Source of the DNA: Terriglobales bacterium
Lineage (GTDB): Bacteria > Acidobacteriota > Terriglobia > Bryobacterales > Bryobacteraceae
Reading direction: 5' to 3'
Length of the DNA stretch: 64,000 bases
NCBI GenBank assembly: GCA_027485675.1
Contig: JAIXQP010000048.1
Span: 1 to 64,000 of the forward strand
Numbering within the stretch: position 1 is the first letter of the stretch; each line of letters opens with the position of its first letter. The notes beneath the pieces are model-generated. The model saw only the letters and a list, made by a program, of their open reading frames with translations. It ran no database searches and had not been told where the DNA came from. The position numbers were made by a program, and so were the translations under genes. This document shows positions 6,873 through 15,879 of this stretch, one piece after another.

Positions 6873-7406
6873 TTGCGGAATTTCTATGTGGCGGTGGCCG
6901 CGGTGGCTGTACTCAGCCTGACGGGATGCGGCAGCGAGCCGGCGCCGGCAAAAGAGGGGAAAGGCCGGTCCGTGCTGGGGCCGCTCACCGCAGAGGCGCG
7001 GCAGGCGGCCGGGCAGCGGGGCGTGATCTATGTTCCGGCGCACTCGAGCGTTTCCTGGGGATTTGACCGCGTGGAGAGCGAGATGGCGATTACGCTCTAC
7101 ATCCGGAATGTCAACGAGAAGCAGGGGATCGTGGTGCATTCGGCGCGCTACTTCAACTCGGAGGGGAAGTTAGTACGGAACTATGTGGAGCAACCGGGCA
7201 TGCTCGGCCCGATGGCGACGGCCGGCTATGTCGTCGCGCGGGAGGATACCAGTGGGGGAAGGGGCGCGAGTTTTCTGGTGGAGTGGTCCGGCGCCGAGGA
7301 CGGGGAGGCGCCGATGGCGGAGGCGGTGATGCTGGGTCAGAACGGGAATTTGGGCATCTCGTTCACCACGGTGGGACGGCCGTTGGGCGCGAAGGCGGCG
7401 CGCTAA
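6873..7406 (+). CDS. DUF3124 family lipoprotein
   Basis: Starts at TTG 6873 with GAGGAGA upstream. The signal peptide ends in a lipobox (LSLTGC, lipidated Cys near residue 19), so the 177-residue protein should be membrane-anchored. The rest follows the DUF3124 pattern: GVIYVPAHSSVSW, AITLYIRNVNEKQGI, RYFNSEGKLVRNYVEQPG, then REDTSGGRGASFLVEW. Its biochemical role is unknown. It is divergent from the DUF4331 operon and its stop overlaps the stop of the facing TPR gene by 4 bp. Confidence 0.82.
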   Translation: MRNFYVAVAAVAVLSLTGCGSEPAPAKEGKGRSVLGPLTAEARQAAGQRGVIYVPAHSSVSWGFDRVESEMAITLYIRNVNEKQGIVVHSARYFNSEGKLVRNYVEQPGMLGPMATAGYVVAREDTSGGRGASFLVEWSGAEDGEAPMAEAVMLGQNGNLGISFTTVGRPLGAKAAR

Positions 7407-8356
7407 CGGCGGCGGGCGAGATCCGTGATGTCGACGGAATGGCCGGTGAAGGCGGAGACGGCGCGGGCGCGCGATTCGGCGGCGCGAGCCTCTTCCCGGC
7501 GGCCGAGCCGGCGCAGGAGGGCGGCGTGGCTGGCCAGTAGCGCGGCCGTGCGAGGGCTCGCGGGACCGTAGCGGCGTTCGACGATGGGGAGGGCGGCGGC
7601 GAGATGGCGCTCGGCGGCGGCGTAACGGCGGAGGACGTTGTGGAGGTGGGCGAGATTGGCGTGGGTGTAGGCGAGGGCCAAGCTATCTCGAGAAACGGCT
7701 CGGTTGGCCAGGGCGAGCGCGCGCAGGAGCGTTTCTTCGGCATCCCGATAGCGCTTGGCTTCGCGGTAGGCGATGGCGAGATTGTTGAGGGAGGTCAGGG
7801 CAGAGGGGGTTTCCGTTTCGCCGCGTTGTTCGATGAGGCTCCAGGCATCGAGATTGAAGGCGACGGCTTGGGCGGGATTGCGGCGGATGAGCGCCACGGC
7901 GGCGAGGGTGCCGAGGAGGTCGATGCGATCGTTGGAGAGCGGGTCTTCGGCGGCCACGCGGGCGAGCCACTGTGGCAGTTGCAGGCGATCGGCCCGGCCG
8001 GGCTGGCTGAGTTCGATATAGACGCAGGCGAGGCGGTTGACGATGCGGTTGAGGGGGAGGGCCTGGGCGCCGAGGAGGTTTTGGGACAGAGTGAGGAGGC
8101 GGCGGAGGCAGGGTTCGGATTGCGCGATTTGGCCGGTGTCCTGGTAGTGAGCGCAGGCGAGGTCGAGGGTGCGGATGAGTTCGGCCGGATTGCTGCCGCG
8201 AGCGGCGGCGGCGACAGCGGCTGCGAACTCGGCGGTGGCCTGATCCATGCGGCCCTGGGCTTCATGGAGAGCGGCGCGTTCGAGATGGCGGTTGGTGTCC
8301 GGGCCGCCGAGGGCGGGGGCGGAAAGACAAAGGGCGAGAAGGAGCGGACGGAACAT
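7403..8356 (-). CDS. Secreted TPR protein, kinesin-light-chain type repeats
   Basis: A 317-residue protein with a signal peptide (MFRPLLLALCLSAPALGG). It consists almost wholly of helical TPR units, including two with the kinesin-light-chain pattern (SLNNLAIAYREAKRYRDAEETLLRALALA; AYTHANLAHLHNVLRRYAAAERHLAAALPI). Such proteins are usually protein-protein scaffolds. GGGAGG precedes the start. No partner can be named from context. Confidence 0.72.
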   Translation of the reverse strand: MFRPLLLALCLSAPALGGPDTNRHLERAALHEAQGRMDQATAEFAAAVAAAARGSNPAELIRTLDLACAHYQDTGQIAQSEPCLRRLLTLSQNLLGAQALPLNRIVNRLACVYIELSQPGRADRLQLPQWLARVAAEDPLSNDRIDLLGTLAAVALIRRNPAQAVAFNLDAWSLIEQRGETETPSALTSLNNLAIAYREAKRYRDAEETLLRALALANRAVSRDSLALAYTHANLAHLHNVLRRYAAAERHLAAALPIVERRYGPASPRTAALLASHAALLRRLGRREEARAAESRARAVSAFTGHSVDITDLARRR

Positions 8357-8487
8357 GTGGGGACCTCCCAGAGGGTGATTCCCAACGACAGTTGACCCAA
8401 TCTACAGACTCCTTACGAGTTGTTTGGTGATTCCGATCCGAAAATCTTTTCCCGAGTGAGGACAGGCGGCGTATGATAGCGGGGACT

Positions 8488-8868
8488 ATGAATTGCAGCA
8501 ATTGTGGCTTGGCGCTGGCGGCTGGAACGCCGGCCTGCGGGCGGTGCGGACAGGCGGCGGCGCCGGTACAGAATGCGTGCCGGGGCTGCGGGATGGCGAT
8601 CCCACCGGGCTACACGCATTGCCACCAGTGCGCGAATCCCCAGCCGCAGGCGCAGACATTCGCGAGCCCGGGGACCGTTCCCTGCCCCCGCTGCCGGGGA
8701 CAGGTGGTGATCGGGTCGGCGTCTTGCCCGACATGCGGATACGTACCGGGGGTGGATCCGGCGCCGCAGCCACAGTGGCCGCCGCAACAGCCGGCGGGTC
8801 CGAAGGTGAGCATGGCGGCGAACTTCTGGATGCAGGTGGATAAGCACGCCAGCCTGGACAAGCTTTAG
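8488..8868 (+). CDS. Zinc-ribbon N-terminal part of a PrsW-type protein, ends at an amber codon
   Basis: Codes for MNCSNCG..., then four more CxxC pairs (CGRCG, CRGCG, CHQC, CPRC/CPTC), a Pro/Gln-rich linker and FWMQVDKHASLDKL, where a TAG stop occurs at 8866-8868. The reading frame continues without shift into GFSLKEMFSEVF and the PrsW-like membrane protein. The start at 8488 is preferred because the protein then begins directly at the first zinc knuckle; 8473 is the alternative. This looks like a single gene split by one nonsense change (for example GAG to TAG), not two genes. Confidence 0.7.
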   Translation: MNCSNCGLALAAGTPACGRCGQAAAPVQNACRGCGMAIPPGYTHCHQCANPQPQAQTFASPGTVPCPRCRGQVVIGSASCPTCGYVPGVDPAPQPQWPPQQPAGPKVSMAANFWMQVDKHASLDKL

Positions 8869-9861
8869 GGCTTCAGCCTGAAGGAGATGTTCTCGGAGGT
8901 GTTCCAGAAGCGGACGCAGGACGAGTTGGACGACTACTTCCAGGTGGGGACGCGGCTGACGACGCCCGAGATTACGGAGGTGCCGACGGGCTGGCCGAAG
9001 CCGTGGTTCTTCGGCCGGATGCTGTTGTTTGTCGGTATGTTGTACTTCGTGCAGTACCTGGCGTTTCAGCAGTTCCGCAATTCGTTGATGCTGCCGGGCA
9101 TGATGATCACCGGGGCGCTGGCGATGCCGTTTGCGACGGCGATCCTGTTTTTCGAGTTGAACTCGCCGCGGAACGTTTCGTTTCCGCGGGTGTTGACGCT
9201 GCTGTGCGCGGGCGGGGTGTTATCGATCTTCGTCTCCTTGATCGGGTTTGAACTGACGTCGCTGCACCGGTATCTCGGCGCGCCGGCGGCGGGGATCATC
9301 GAAGAGACCGGCAAGCTAATTGCCGTGGTGCTGATGGTGCGGAAGGGAGACAAGCTGTACATTCTGAACGGCTGCCTGTTCGGAGCAGCGGTGGGGGCGG
9401 GCTTTGCGGCGTTTGAGAGCGCGGGGTATGCCTTCAATGCGTTCCTGTCCGGTTTGCCGGATAAGACGACGGCGGGCATTCTGTTCGCGGCAGAAGGCAT
9501 GGTGAAGTCGATCATGCTGCGCGGGATTTTGGCGCCATTCGGCCACGTGGCGTGGACGGCGATTACGGCCGGGGTGCTATGGCGGGCGCGGGTGCACAAG
9601 CCTTCGCTGGCGGACGCGATGACGGACGGGAAGTTTTTGCGGGCGTTTTTCCTGGTCGTGCTGCTGCATACGACCTGGAATTTCACGGCCGGGTTCGGAC
9701 TCCTGTTGGCTCTGCCGTTCATGGCGCTGGTTGGGGTGGTGAGTTGGTATCTGGTATTTGGCATTGTGCAGCAGGGGCTGCGGCAGGTGAGCGGGGCGCA
9801 GACGATGACGAAGACGGGAGTGCTGCGGGCGTTTGACCCGAGTGCGCTAAAAACGGTCTGA
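8869..9861 (+). CDS. PrsW family intramembrane metalloprotease, in frame after an amber codon
   Basis: Polytopic membrane protein with PrsW/CPBP-type signatures: IIEETGKLIAV (EExxK), AAFESAGYAF, FGHVAWTAITAG and LLHTTWNFTAG. These supply the Glu and His residues expected to bind zinc. PrsW of Bacillus cuts an anti-sigma factor at site 1; the window holds two ECF/anti-sigma pairs, but no link is shown. The first internal ATG (8887) has AAGGAG directly against it, too close for a normal ribosome binding site. The product is therefore probably made only by readthrough of the TAG at 8866, if at all. The C-terminal 20 residues are hydrophilic. Confidence 0.75.
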   Translation, partial: GFSLKEMFSEVFQKRTQDELDDYFQVGTRLTTPEITEVPTGWPKPWFFGRMLLFVGMLYFVQYLAFQQFRNSLMLPGMMITGALAMPFATAILFFELNSPRNVSFPRVLTLLCAGGVLSIFVSLIGFELTSLHRYLGAPAAGIIEETGKLIAVVLMVRKGDKLYILNGCLFGAAVGAGFAAFESAGYAFNAFLSGLPDKTTAGILFAAEGMVKSIMLRGILAPFGHVAWTAITAGVLWRARVHKPSLADAMTDGKFLRAFFLVVLLHTTWNFTAGFGLLLALPFMALVGVVSWYLVFGIVQQGLRQVSGAQTMTKTGVLRAFDPSALKTV

Positions 9862-9902
9862 TCGCCTGACGTGCTCGGCGCACGGAGTTCGCAATAGGGA
9901 GC

Positions 9903-11834
9903 ATGAAGCTCCTGTGCTCACTTCTCCTGCTCTCCTCTACTCTATTCGGACAGACGACACCCTACACGAAGTTCGCGGGTGGTAACCCGGGCGCATATTC
10001 CGGCGACGGCGGACCGGCGGTGAGCGCCGTGCTCTGGGCGGTCGAGGGAATGGCGGCCGATCGGTTCGGCAATGTGTACCTTTCTCAGCCGGTGTCAGGC
10101 GCCGGCGGCGGTCTGATTCGCCGCGTGGATTCGACCGGCCGCATCTCCCTTTTCGCGGGGGGCAACGAATTCTTTTCTGTCAGCGGCCTGGCGTTCGATA
10201 CCGCGGGCAACCTCATCGTCGGCGATGCCAACGCGCGGCGCATCATCCGCGTGAACCCCAACGGCTCGGTGACCGTGCTGGTCGGGGGAGGCAACGGGAC
10301 CGGCGACGGCCTCGGCACCACGCTCTCCTCCGGACGAATCGGCCGGGTGGCCGTCGACCGGAACAACAACATCTATTTCACCGACAGCGAACGCTTCCTG
10401 GTCCGGCGGCTAAGCCCGGACGGGATGGTGACTACGATCGCCGGCGGGGGACCGGTTCTGCCGGCGGGCGGGGCGTTCTCCTCGCCCGACGGCACGGCGG
10501 CGCTTGGGGCCCGGCTCTCCGAGCCTTACGGCATCGCGGTCACCCCTGGCGGCAAGGTCTATTTCACGAATGGCCGGTGCAGCGTGCGGACGATCGCGCC
10601 CAACGGCACGTTGCAGACCGTCGCCGGCATACTGGATCCTAACGTCACCTGCAACGGCCTTCCCACCGCGGCGGCGGCCGTGGGCACGGTCTTCGGCGAA
10701 ACGTTCGATCTCGCCATCGAGCCATCGGGCAAGCTGTACATCACCGGCCGCCACTACATCGGCTTCACAGAACACACCTTCGTTGCCCGGATTGACCCGA
10801 ACCTGAACCAGTTCCAGGCCTTGGTCTCCCTCGCCGGTGGCCGGGGAACCGGCATCACCGCGGACGGCGCCGGCAACATCTACTTCAGTTCGCAGATCAA
10901 TAACAACACGGTCTTCCGGATCGCTGGTCCCCCGACTCCCGTGCTGGGCACTCAGGAAACCGTGCCCGTGCGCTACACCGGCACGAACCCGACGGTTGCC
11001 TTCACCTACACCCATCCGAACGGGACGAATCAGCTCGGGGTGCTGAATGCCCTGATCAATACGGCGCTCGACGCCAACCGCGCCTGCTACATTGCCTACT
11101 CCCGCCCGATCAATGTCTTCTACCTGGTGAACGATGACGGCCCCGCGGCCGGCCTGAGCGCGCCGCTCACCCCCGGCGGCCCCGGCAGCGTCAGCAACAG
11201 CCAATGCACGATCAACGCGGCCGACATCGCCGTCCTCGAACAGGGCAATTCGTTAACCCTCACCTTCCGGCCGAGCTTTTCGAACGCCTTCCGGGGCGCC
11301 CGGAAGATCTACGTGGCGACCCGTTCGGTGACGGAAGCCAACTCCGGCTGGTCGCTCGGCGCCACCCTCGATGCCGGTCCGGAAGCGGTGATCGCCTACC
11401 CGCGCGGCGAAACGGTGACGCCGAACGCCGGGGGCGCTTCGACGGATACCGTGGTGGCAACTTATGAACACAACGCCGAGGCAACCGGGATACAGACGGC
11501 GTGGCTGCTGATCAACTCGGCGCTCGACGGCCGCCAGGGCTGCTATGTCGCCTACTTCCGCCCCGCCAATCTGCTGTTCCTGATTCCCGATAACGGCGAT
11601 GGCGGGGCAGCCACCACGATGCCGCTGACGGGCAGCGGATCGCTCGAGAACAGCCAGTGCCGGATCGACGGCGCCGGATCGCTGGCCACGGTGAACGGGA
11701 ACCGGTTGAGCCTGCAGTTGAACGTCACCATGAAAGCTCCGTTCACCGGACCGCGGGGGATGTGGGGCGCGGCGCAGTCGATGACCGGGGTGACCGGAGG
11801 CTGGCGCTCGCTGGGACTCTGGCGGGTTCCGTAA
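9903..11834 (+). CDS. Secreted NHL-repeat protein with tandem C-terminal two-Cys domains
   Basis: A 643-residue protein with a signal peptide (MKLLCSLLLLSSTLFGQ) and an AGGGAG site. Residues 20-350 are NHL propeller repeats (FDTAGNLIVGDANARRIIRV; VDRNNNIYFTDSERFLVRRL). Residues 370-643 hold two copies of a domain of about 130 residues, each with QxxxLNALINTALDxxxACYIAY, a hydrophobic strand before ND/DNGD, NSQCxI, and a final LxL strand. The same architecture recurs at 34283-36241 on the other strand. The paired Cys suggest a disulphide in the exported protein. Function unknown; adhesion or matrix binding is a guess. Confidence 0.78.
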   Translation: MKLLCSLLLLSSTLFGQTTPYTKFAGGNPGAYSGDGGPAVSAVLWAVEGMAADRFGNVYLSQPVSGAGGGLIRRVDSTGRISLFAGGNEFFSVSGLAFDTAGNLIVGDANARRIIRVNPNGSVTVLVGGGNGTGDGLGTTLSSGRIGRVAVDRNNNIYFTDSERFLVRRLSPDGMVTTIAGGGPVLPAGGAFSSPDGTAALGARLSEPYGIAVTPGGKVYFTNGRCSVRTIAPNGTLQTVAGILDPNVTCNGLPTAAAAVGTVFGETFDLAIEPSGKLYITGRHYIGFTEHTFVARIDPNLNQFQALVSLAGGRGTGITADGAGNIYFSSQINNNTVFRIAGPPTPVLGTQETVPVRYTGTNPTVAFTYTHPNGTNQLGVLNALINTALDANRACYIAYSRPINVFYLVNDDGPAAGLSAPLTPGGPGSVSNSQCTINAADIAVLEQGNSLTLTFRPSFSNAFRGARKIYVATRSVTEANSGWSLGATLDAGPEAVIAYPRGETVTPNAGGASTDTVVATYEHNAEATGIQTAWLLINSALDGRQGCYVAYFRPANLLFLIPDNGDGGAATTMPLTGSGSLENSQCRIDGAGSLATVNGNRLSLQLNVTMKAPFTGPRGMWGAAQSMTGVTGGWRSLGLWRVP

Positions 11835-11840
11835 CCGCCG

Positions 11841-13844
11841 CTAGGGCGGGGTGAGGGGATAGAACTGGGCGCCGGTTTTCAGGTCGACCGGGAAGACGAG
11901 GCCGGCCTGTTTCTCGGCGATCCAGAGACGTCCCTGGTGGATGGCCAGGGCGATGGGATCGCCGAAGTTGTAGCGCTCGAGAAACTTGAAATTGCGGCCG
12001 GCGAACTGGGTCCAGCGGACGCCCAGCGGCCGGCCGGGCGGCGGGGGGACTTTGAGGACGAAGACGCTGTCGCGATGTTCATCGGCCACGAAGAGGCGCG
12101 CTGAGGCGGGCTCGTAGGCGAGCGACCACGGGTCGGCGAGGGGCGCGTCATCGGCGAAGGCAAGCAGGCCGGTGGCGGGGGCGTTGAGATTGAGGAGGAG
12201 GACGCGGCCCTGGCGGGTATCGGTGACGAAGAGGCGGCGGCCGGCTTCATCGAGGGCGAAGGACGTGATGCGGGCCGGGCTGGTGGTCAGGCGCTGCGGG
12301 GCGCCGGTGCGGGAGAGGGACCAGATGGCGCCACTGGGGCTGGCGGCGTAGAGACGCTGGGCGGTCGAGTCCCAGGCCAGGGCGGTGGGGGGACCGGTGA
12401 AATCGAGGCCGGGTTCGCGCAGATTGAAGGTGCGGTTTTCGCGTTGGGTGCCGTCGGGGTGGTACTCGTCGATGACGATGGCGCCGCCGCGCAGCAGGAG
12501 CGAGATGAACAAGACTTCCCGGGCGCCGCCGGGGAAGCGCACCGTGCCGGAGGCGGCCGCGCCGGCCAGGGAGCCCTGGGCAAAGGGAATGACGCGCCCC
12601 GCGGACGGCGGGCCGACCAGGCGAGAGACGCCCTGGTCCGTGAGCAGGAAGAGTTGGCCGGAGGCGGTCAGCAACTGCCGGGGAGCGGCGGAGAGGGAGC
12701 CGGTGAGGAGCAGCAGGGCGCCGATGACCTTGGCGGGATTTGGGGTGAGCAGTTTCTCCACCCAGTCGATGACGAAGCCCAGGCCGCGGAAACCGATCAG
12801 GAGACCGAAGAGCAGCACCGGGATGGCTTGATTAAGGCGCAGTTCCAGATCGAGAAAGCTCACGCGGCTTTGCGTGAGATAGAGCAGAGCCCAGGCGACG
12901 ATGCCATAGGCGGCCACGGCGATGGTGGTGCGTTTCCAGGTGGCGAGCTTGATGGGTTGCCTGCGGGCATAGGTGGCAGCCAGCGGCAGGGCGGAGCCAA
13001 GAACGGTGCCGCTGAGCAGGCAGCCGAGCAGGAGATACCAGGGCAGGGCGATTTCAAAGGGCACAGTGAACTCCTGCGTGGAGACCGGGCCGCCTTCGAG
13101 CAGACGGTAGGAGACCGTGAGACGAGCGGTATGCGGCTGCGGGGAGAGCGGCACCGCCAGGGCCTTTGACCAATGGGCCCAAGGAATCTGGGCGGCCAGG
13201 GTAAGTTCGGCGCTCTTCGATTTCGAAAGGTTGGTCCAAGTGGAGGGCGGCGTGGCCGGGGCACAGCCCTCGACCGGAGAGAGGGTCAGCGAGTCGTCCG
13301 AAGCCGTGCAGCCCACCACGTTGCCGCCGTGGGCAGGGTGGTTCCACGTAAGAACCAGTTTGCAGGCGCGGGATGCGCCGAGGCCGACCGGCCAGGAGGC
13401 GCAGCGTTGGGCCAACGCGAGGACCGGGGCCGAGCCGTCGACATAGACGGGCACGTCGCCCGACTCTGTGCGCGAACCCTGGCGGACGCGGAACGGGGCG
13501 GAGCCGACGGCGGAGTAGTCGTTGGTGTCGTGGGTGTTCAGGTCGGCGCCCCAGCAGCGCATGGCGCCGGGTTGGGCGAGCGGCAGCACGTAAAAGCGCC
13601 GCAGGTCCTGGGGCCCCAGTCCGTAGCCGGTGGTGGCGATGCGGAAGGAGGCCGTCCGCTGACAATCAAAGTGGGGAGGACAAGCTTGGGCGAAGCGCTC
13701 TGGCGGTTCGAGACAGGAGGCCGGGCCAAAATTCTTGAAGGGATGGGAGTTCAGGCCGAAGCGAGCGTCTTTGAGTTCGAGTTCGAAGTCCGGTTGGGCG
13801 GCAAGGATGCCGGACAGGGCGAGGAGGAGAGAGGCCATCCGCAT
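11841..13844 (-). CDS. Exported membrane protein with C-terminal beta-propeller
   Basis: A 667-residue protein. Signal peptide (residues 1-17), an exported Cys-rich domain (18-265), three membrane segments (about 267-290, 306-324, 340-358), then a second signal-peptide-like stretch (VIGALLLLTGSLSAAP, 373-388) and an NHL/YncE-like propeller (390-667: FALDEAGRRLFVTDTRQGRVLLLNL; SLAYEPASARLFVADEHRDSVFVL). The internal signal-like segment suggests fusion of a membrane protein gene with a secreted propeller gene. I do not recognise the N-terminal domain. It converges on the NHL gene with 6 bp between stops. Confidence 0.6.
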   Translation of the reverse strand: MRMASLLLALSGILAAQPDFELELKDARFGLNSHPFKNFGPASCLEPPERFAQACPPHFDCQRTASFRIATTGYGLGPQDLRRFYVLPLAQPGAMRCWGADLNTHDTNDYSAVGSAPFRVRQGSRTESGDVPVYVDGSAPVLALAQRCASWPVGLGASRACKLVLTWNHPAHGGNVVGCTASDDSLTLSPVEGCAPATPPSTWTNLSKSKSAELTLAAQIPWAHWSKALAVPLSPQPHTARLTVSYRLLEGGPVSTQEFTVPFEIALPWYLLLGCLLSGTVLGSALPLAATYARRQPIKLATWKRTTIAVAAYGIVAWALLYLTQSRVSFLDLELRLNQAIPVLLFGLLIGFRGLGFVIDWVEKLLTPNPAKVIGALLLLTGSLSAAPRQLLTASGQLFLLTDQGVSRLVGPPSAGRVIPFAQGSLAGAAASGTVRFPGGAREVLFISLLLRGGAIVIDEYHPDGTQRENRTFNLREPGLDFTGPPTALAWDSTAQRLYAASPSGAIWSLSRTGAPQRLTTSPARITSFALDEAGRRLFVTDTRQGRVLLLNLNAPATGLLAFADDAPLADPWSLAYEPASARLFVADEHRDSVFVLKVPPPPGRPLGVRWTQFAGRNFKFLERYNFGDPIALAIHQGRLWIAEKQAGLVFPVDLKTGAQFYPLTPP

Positions 13845-13895
13845 TGCGGTATCGTGACGCGATTGCCCGTTGAGGTCAATCGCTTGTTTGCACGT

Positions 13896-15197
13896 TTAGC
13901 GGAAGAGCGCCATCAGGGCATCGGCGAACAGACGCATGCCGTGGGCGTCGGGGTGGTTGATGGCGTTGAGCAGGAGCGTGTTGTAGGGAACCCCCTGCCG
14001 CCAGAGGCGGCCATAGCGAAGCGAGGCATCGGCGAGGGGCACGTTGTGCTGGGCCGAGAACTGGCGAAGGGCCTTCACGTACGGGCGGGGATCGTCATCC
14101 ACTTCGCGTTCACGCGTGAAATTCATGCGTTCCGGCTGGACGTAGTGCGGCGTCAGAATGATCCACTCGGCGCCGATGCCCAGGAAATCGGCGAGGAGCT
14201 TCGTATACCGCTCTTCGACGCGCTCCGGGCTGAGGCCGGAGTCGTTCACGAACTCGGAGATGATGAGATCGGGTTTGACGCCGAGGACAGTTTCCGCGTA
14301 GTTGTGGGGGCTGCCGGGGGGCTCGGCGAGGTAGCTGCCGGTGTTGCGGCCGCCCCAGGCTTGGGTGATGAGTTCGACGCGGGCTTGCGGGAACTGCCGG
14401 CGGAGGCGGGTGACGAACTGCTGCTGCCAGCGCTCGGTTTCGCGGGCGGGCAGGTAGGTGGCGTCCGTGACGCTATCGCCCCAGGCGAGAATGCGCAGCG
14501 GTTGGCCGGACTGGAGGCGCTTGACCAGGCGTTCGATGACGGGATGGCGCGGGCCGGGGGGCGGTTCCGGATAGGCGGTTTCGAGGATGGGGAAGAGGTG
14601 GTCCGACGTGAGCCGCGGGATGGCGCGTGGGATATAGACGTTGCCGAGGTGACGGTCGCCTGGGCCAAGCGGCGGCAGAACCGGGGCGGCGGCGCGAGGC
14701 TCCCCGGGGCGGAGAGCGATTTGGCCGGCGGCGGTGAGCACCACCGCATCGAGGCGCACTTGGGCATGGCGGTAGGTGGCGTAGACCGGCTGATCGGCGG
14801 CGATGCGACTGCCGGGCAGGCGGCCGAAGGTACCCCAAACGGGATCGAGTTCATAGTCCGTGCCCGGGGTGAAGAGGGGTGCATCGGGCGCGGGGCCGGA
14901 GCGGAGGGAGAAGCTCGCAGGATCGAGCAGATAGGGGCTGGTGGTTTCCTGACAGCGGAGGCCTTCGAGCCGGGCGCCGCGGGCCCAGCCGCCGGCCTTG
15001 GGATCAAACAGGGGAAGAGCGGCGTGCTTCTCGGCGGCGACGCTGCGGATGACTGGCGGAGCGACGGAGAGAACGCGGGGGGCGGCGCCAGGAAGGGTGA
15101 CCTGGACGGCCCAGTCACCGGCCACGGTAAACGCTGCGGGAGGTTGCGCCCGGACGGTGGCGGCGAGGAGCAGGAAGAGGGTGGTCGAACGCAACAT
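13896..15197 (-). CDS. SGNH/GDSL-type secreted hydrolase
   Basis: A 433-residue protein from the ATG at 15197, with a signal peptide (MLRSTTLFLLLAATVRAQ). An N-terminal beta domain (20-200) precedes the SGNH domain: block I AWGDSVTDA with nucleophile Ser242, block II AWGGRNTGS, block III EFVNDSG (Asn), and a C-terminal HPDAHG motif with the Asp/His pair. Relatives are esterases acting on acetylated sugars or lipids; the substrate is unknown. The start is chosen because TACACT ends 6 nt upstream, a leaderless arrangement, whereas an ATG 30 nt earlier gives a poorer signal peptide. Confidence 0.75.
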   Translation of the reverse strand: MLRSTTLFLLLAATVRAQPPAAFTVAGDWAVQVTLPGAAPRVLSVAPPVIRSVAAEKHAALPLFDPKAGGWARGARLEGLRCQETTSPYLLDPASFSLRSGPAPDAPLFTPGTDYELDPVWGTFGRLPGSRIAADQPVYATYRHAQVRLDAVVLTAAGQIALRPGEPRAAAPVLPPLGPGDRHLGNVYIPRAIPRLTSDHLFPILETAYPEPPPGPRHPVIERLVKRLQSGQPLRILAWGDSVTDATYLPARETERWQQQFVTRLRRQFPQARVELITQAWGGRNTGSYLAEPPGSPHNYAETVLGVKPDLIISEFVNDSGLSPERVEERYTKLLADFLGIGAEWIILTPHYVQPERMNFTREREVDDDPRPYVKALRQFSAQHNVPLADASLRYGRLWRQGVPYNTLLLNAINHPDAHGMRLFADALMALFR

Positions 15198-15203
15198 GTT
15201 CAA

Positions 15204-15209
15204 AGTGTA
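15204..15209 (-). promoter_or_regulatory. Candidate -10 box, leaderless start of the SGNH hydrolase
   Basis: On the minus strand ATACACT, six bases (TTGAAC), then ATG at 15197. No Shine-Dalgarno sequence fits. The hexamer is identical to the one ending the CRISPR repeats and the one upstream of 62445. No -35 match is apparent. Confidence 0.5.
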
Positions 15210-15300
15210 TTTCCAATTCGGGCGCAAAGAGTTGGTGAATCCCCCGGCGGGGCGGATACGTCAGAAAAGAGGGTGGTTTCCCCATGGACTTCGAGGATTC

Positions 15301-15879
15301 ATGAAAGCACTTATCGTATTGTTACTCGCAGCGAGCCTGGGGCTCGCGCAACCCCTGGCGACGGCGCCGACGGGCGCGGACCGCTGGCGCAACTATAGCC
15401 GGGATGCGTTCCTATCGCCCGGGGCCTTCTTCGCCAGTGTGATTCCTGGAGCCAACGAACACTGGTCGAATCGTCCGCCGGAGTACGGGCAGGGCTGGGG
15501 GGCGTTCGGGGAGCGGGTAGGGCGCCGGGCGGCGCAGTATCAGGTGCAGATGGCGCTGTTCCATGGCTCGGCGGCGGCGCTGCGCACGCAGACGAAGTAC
15601 ACTCCCTGCGAATGCGGCGGCGGCTGGCGGCGGACCCGGCACGCGCTCTCGCGAACGTTCTTGACCCGCACCGATGGCGGGGCGACGGTGGTGAACGCTC
15701 CGTTGCTCGGCGGGTATCTGGCTGGCGGCATGATCGCCACCAGCTGGTACCCCGAGCGGTACAGCCCGTGGCGGGAAGGGCTGCGCACAGGGGGCGCCCA
15801 ACTCGGCGGGCGGACAGCGCTGAATCTGATGCGCGAGTTCGCCCCGGAACTAAAGCGCCTGGTCCGCTGGAAGCGTTAG
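15301..15879 (+). CDS. Hypothetical secreted protein
   Basis: A 192-residue protein beginning MKALIVLLLAASLGLAQ with GAGGA upstream. The mature part is rich in Trp, Arg and Gly (DRWRNYSRDAFLSPGAFF, PPEYGQGWGAFGERVGRRAAQY). It contains one CECGGGW cluster and a Gly-rich hydrophobic patch (LLGGYLAGGMIATSWYP) that may be a membrane or helical hairpin segment. I cannot place it in a named family with confidence. It is divergent from the SGNH hydrolase and convergent (4-bp overlap) with the lyase-like gene. Confidence 0.55.
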   Translation: MKALIVLLLAASLGLAQPLATAPTGADRWRNYSRDAFLSPGAFFASVIPGANEHWSNRPPEYGQGWGAFGERVGRRAAQYQVQMALFHGSAAALRTQTKYTPCECGGGWRRTRHALSRTFLTRTDGGATVVNAPLLGGYLAGGMIATSWYPERYSPWREGLRTGGAQLGGRTALNLMREFAPELKRLVRWKR

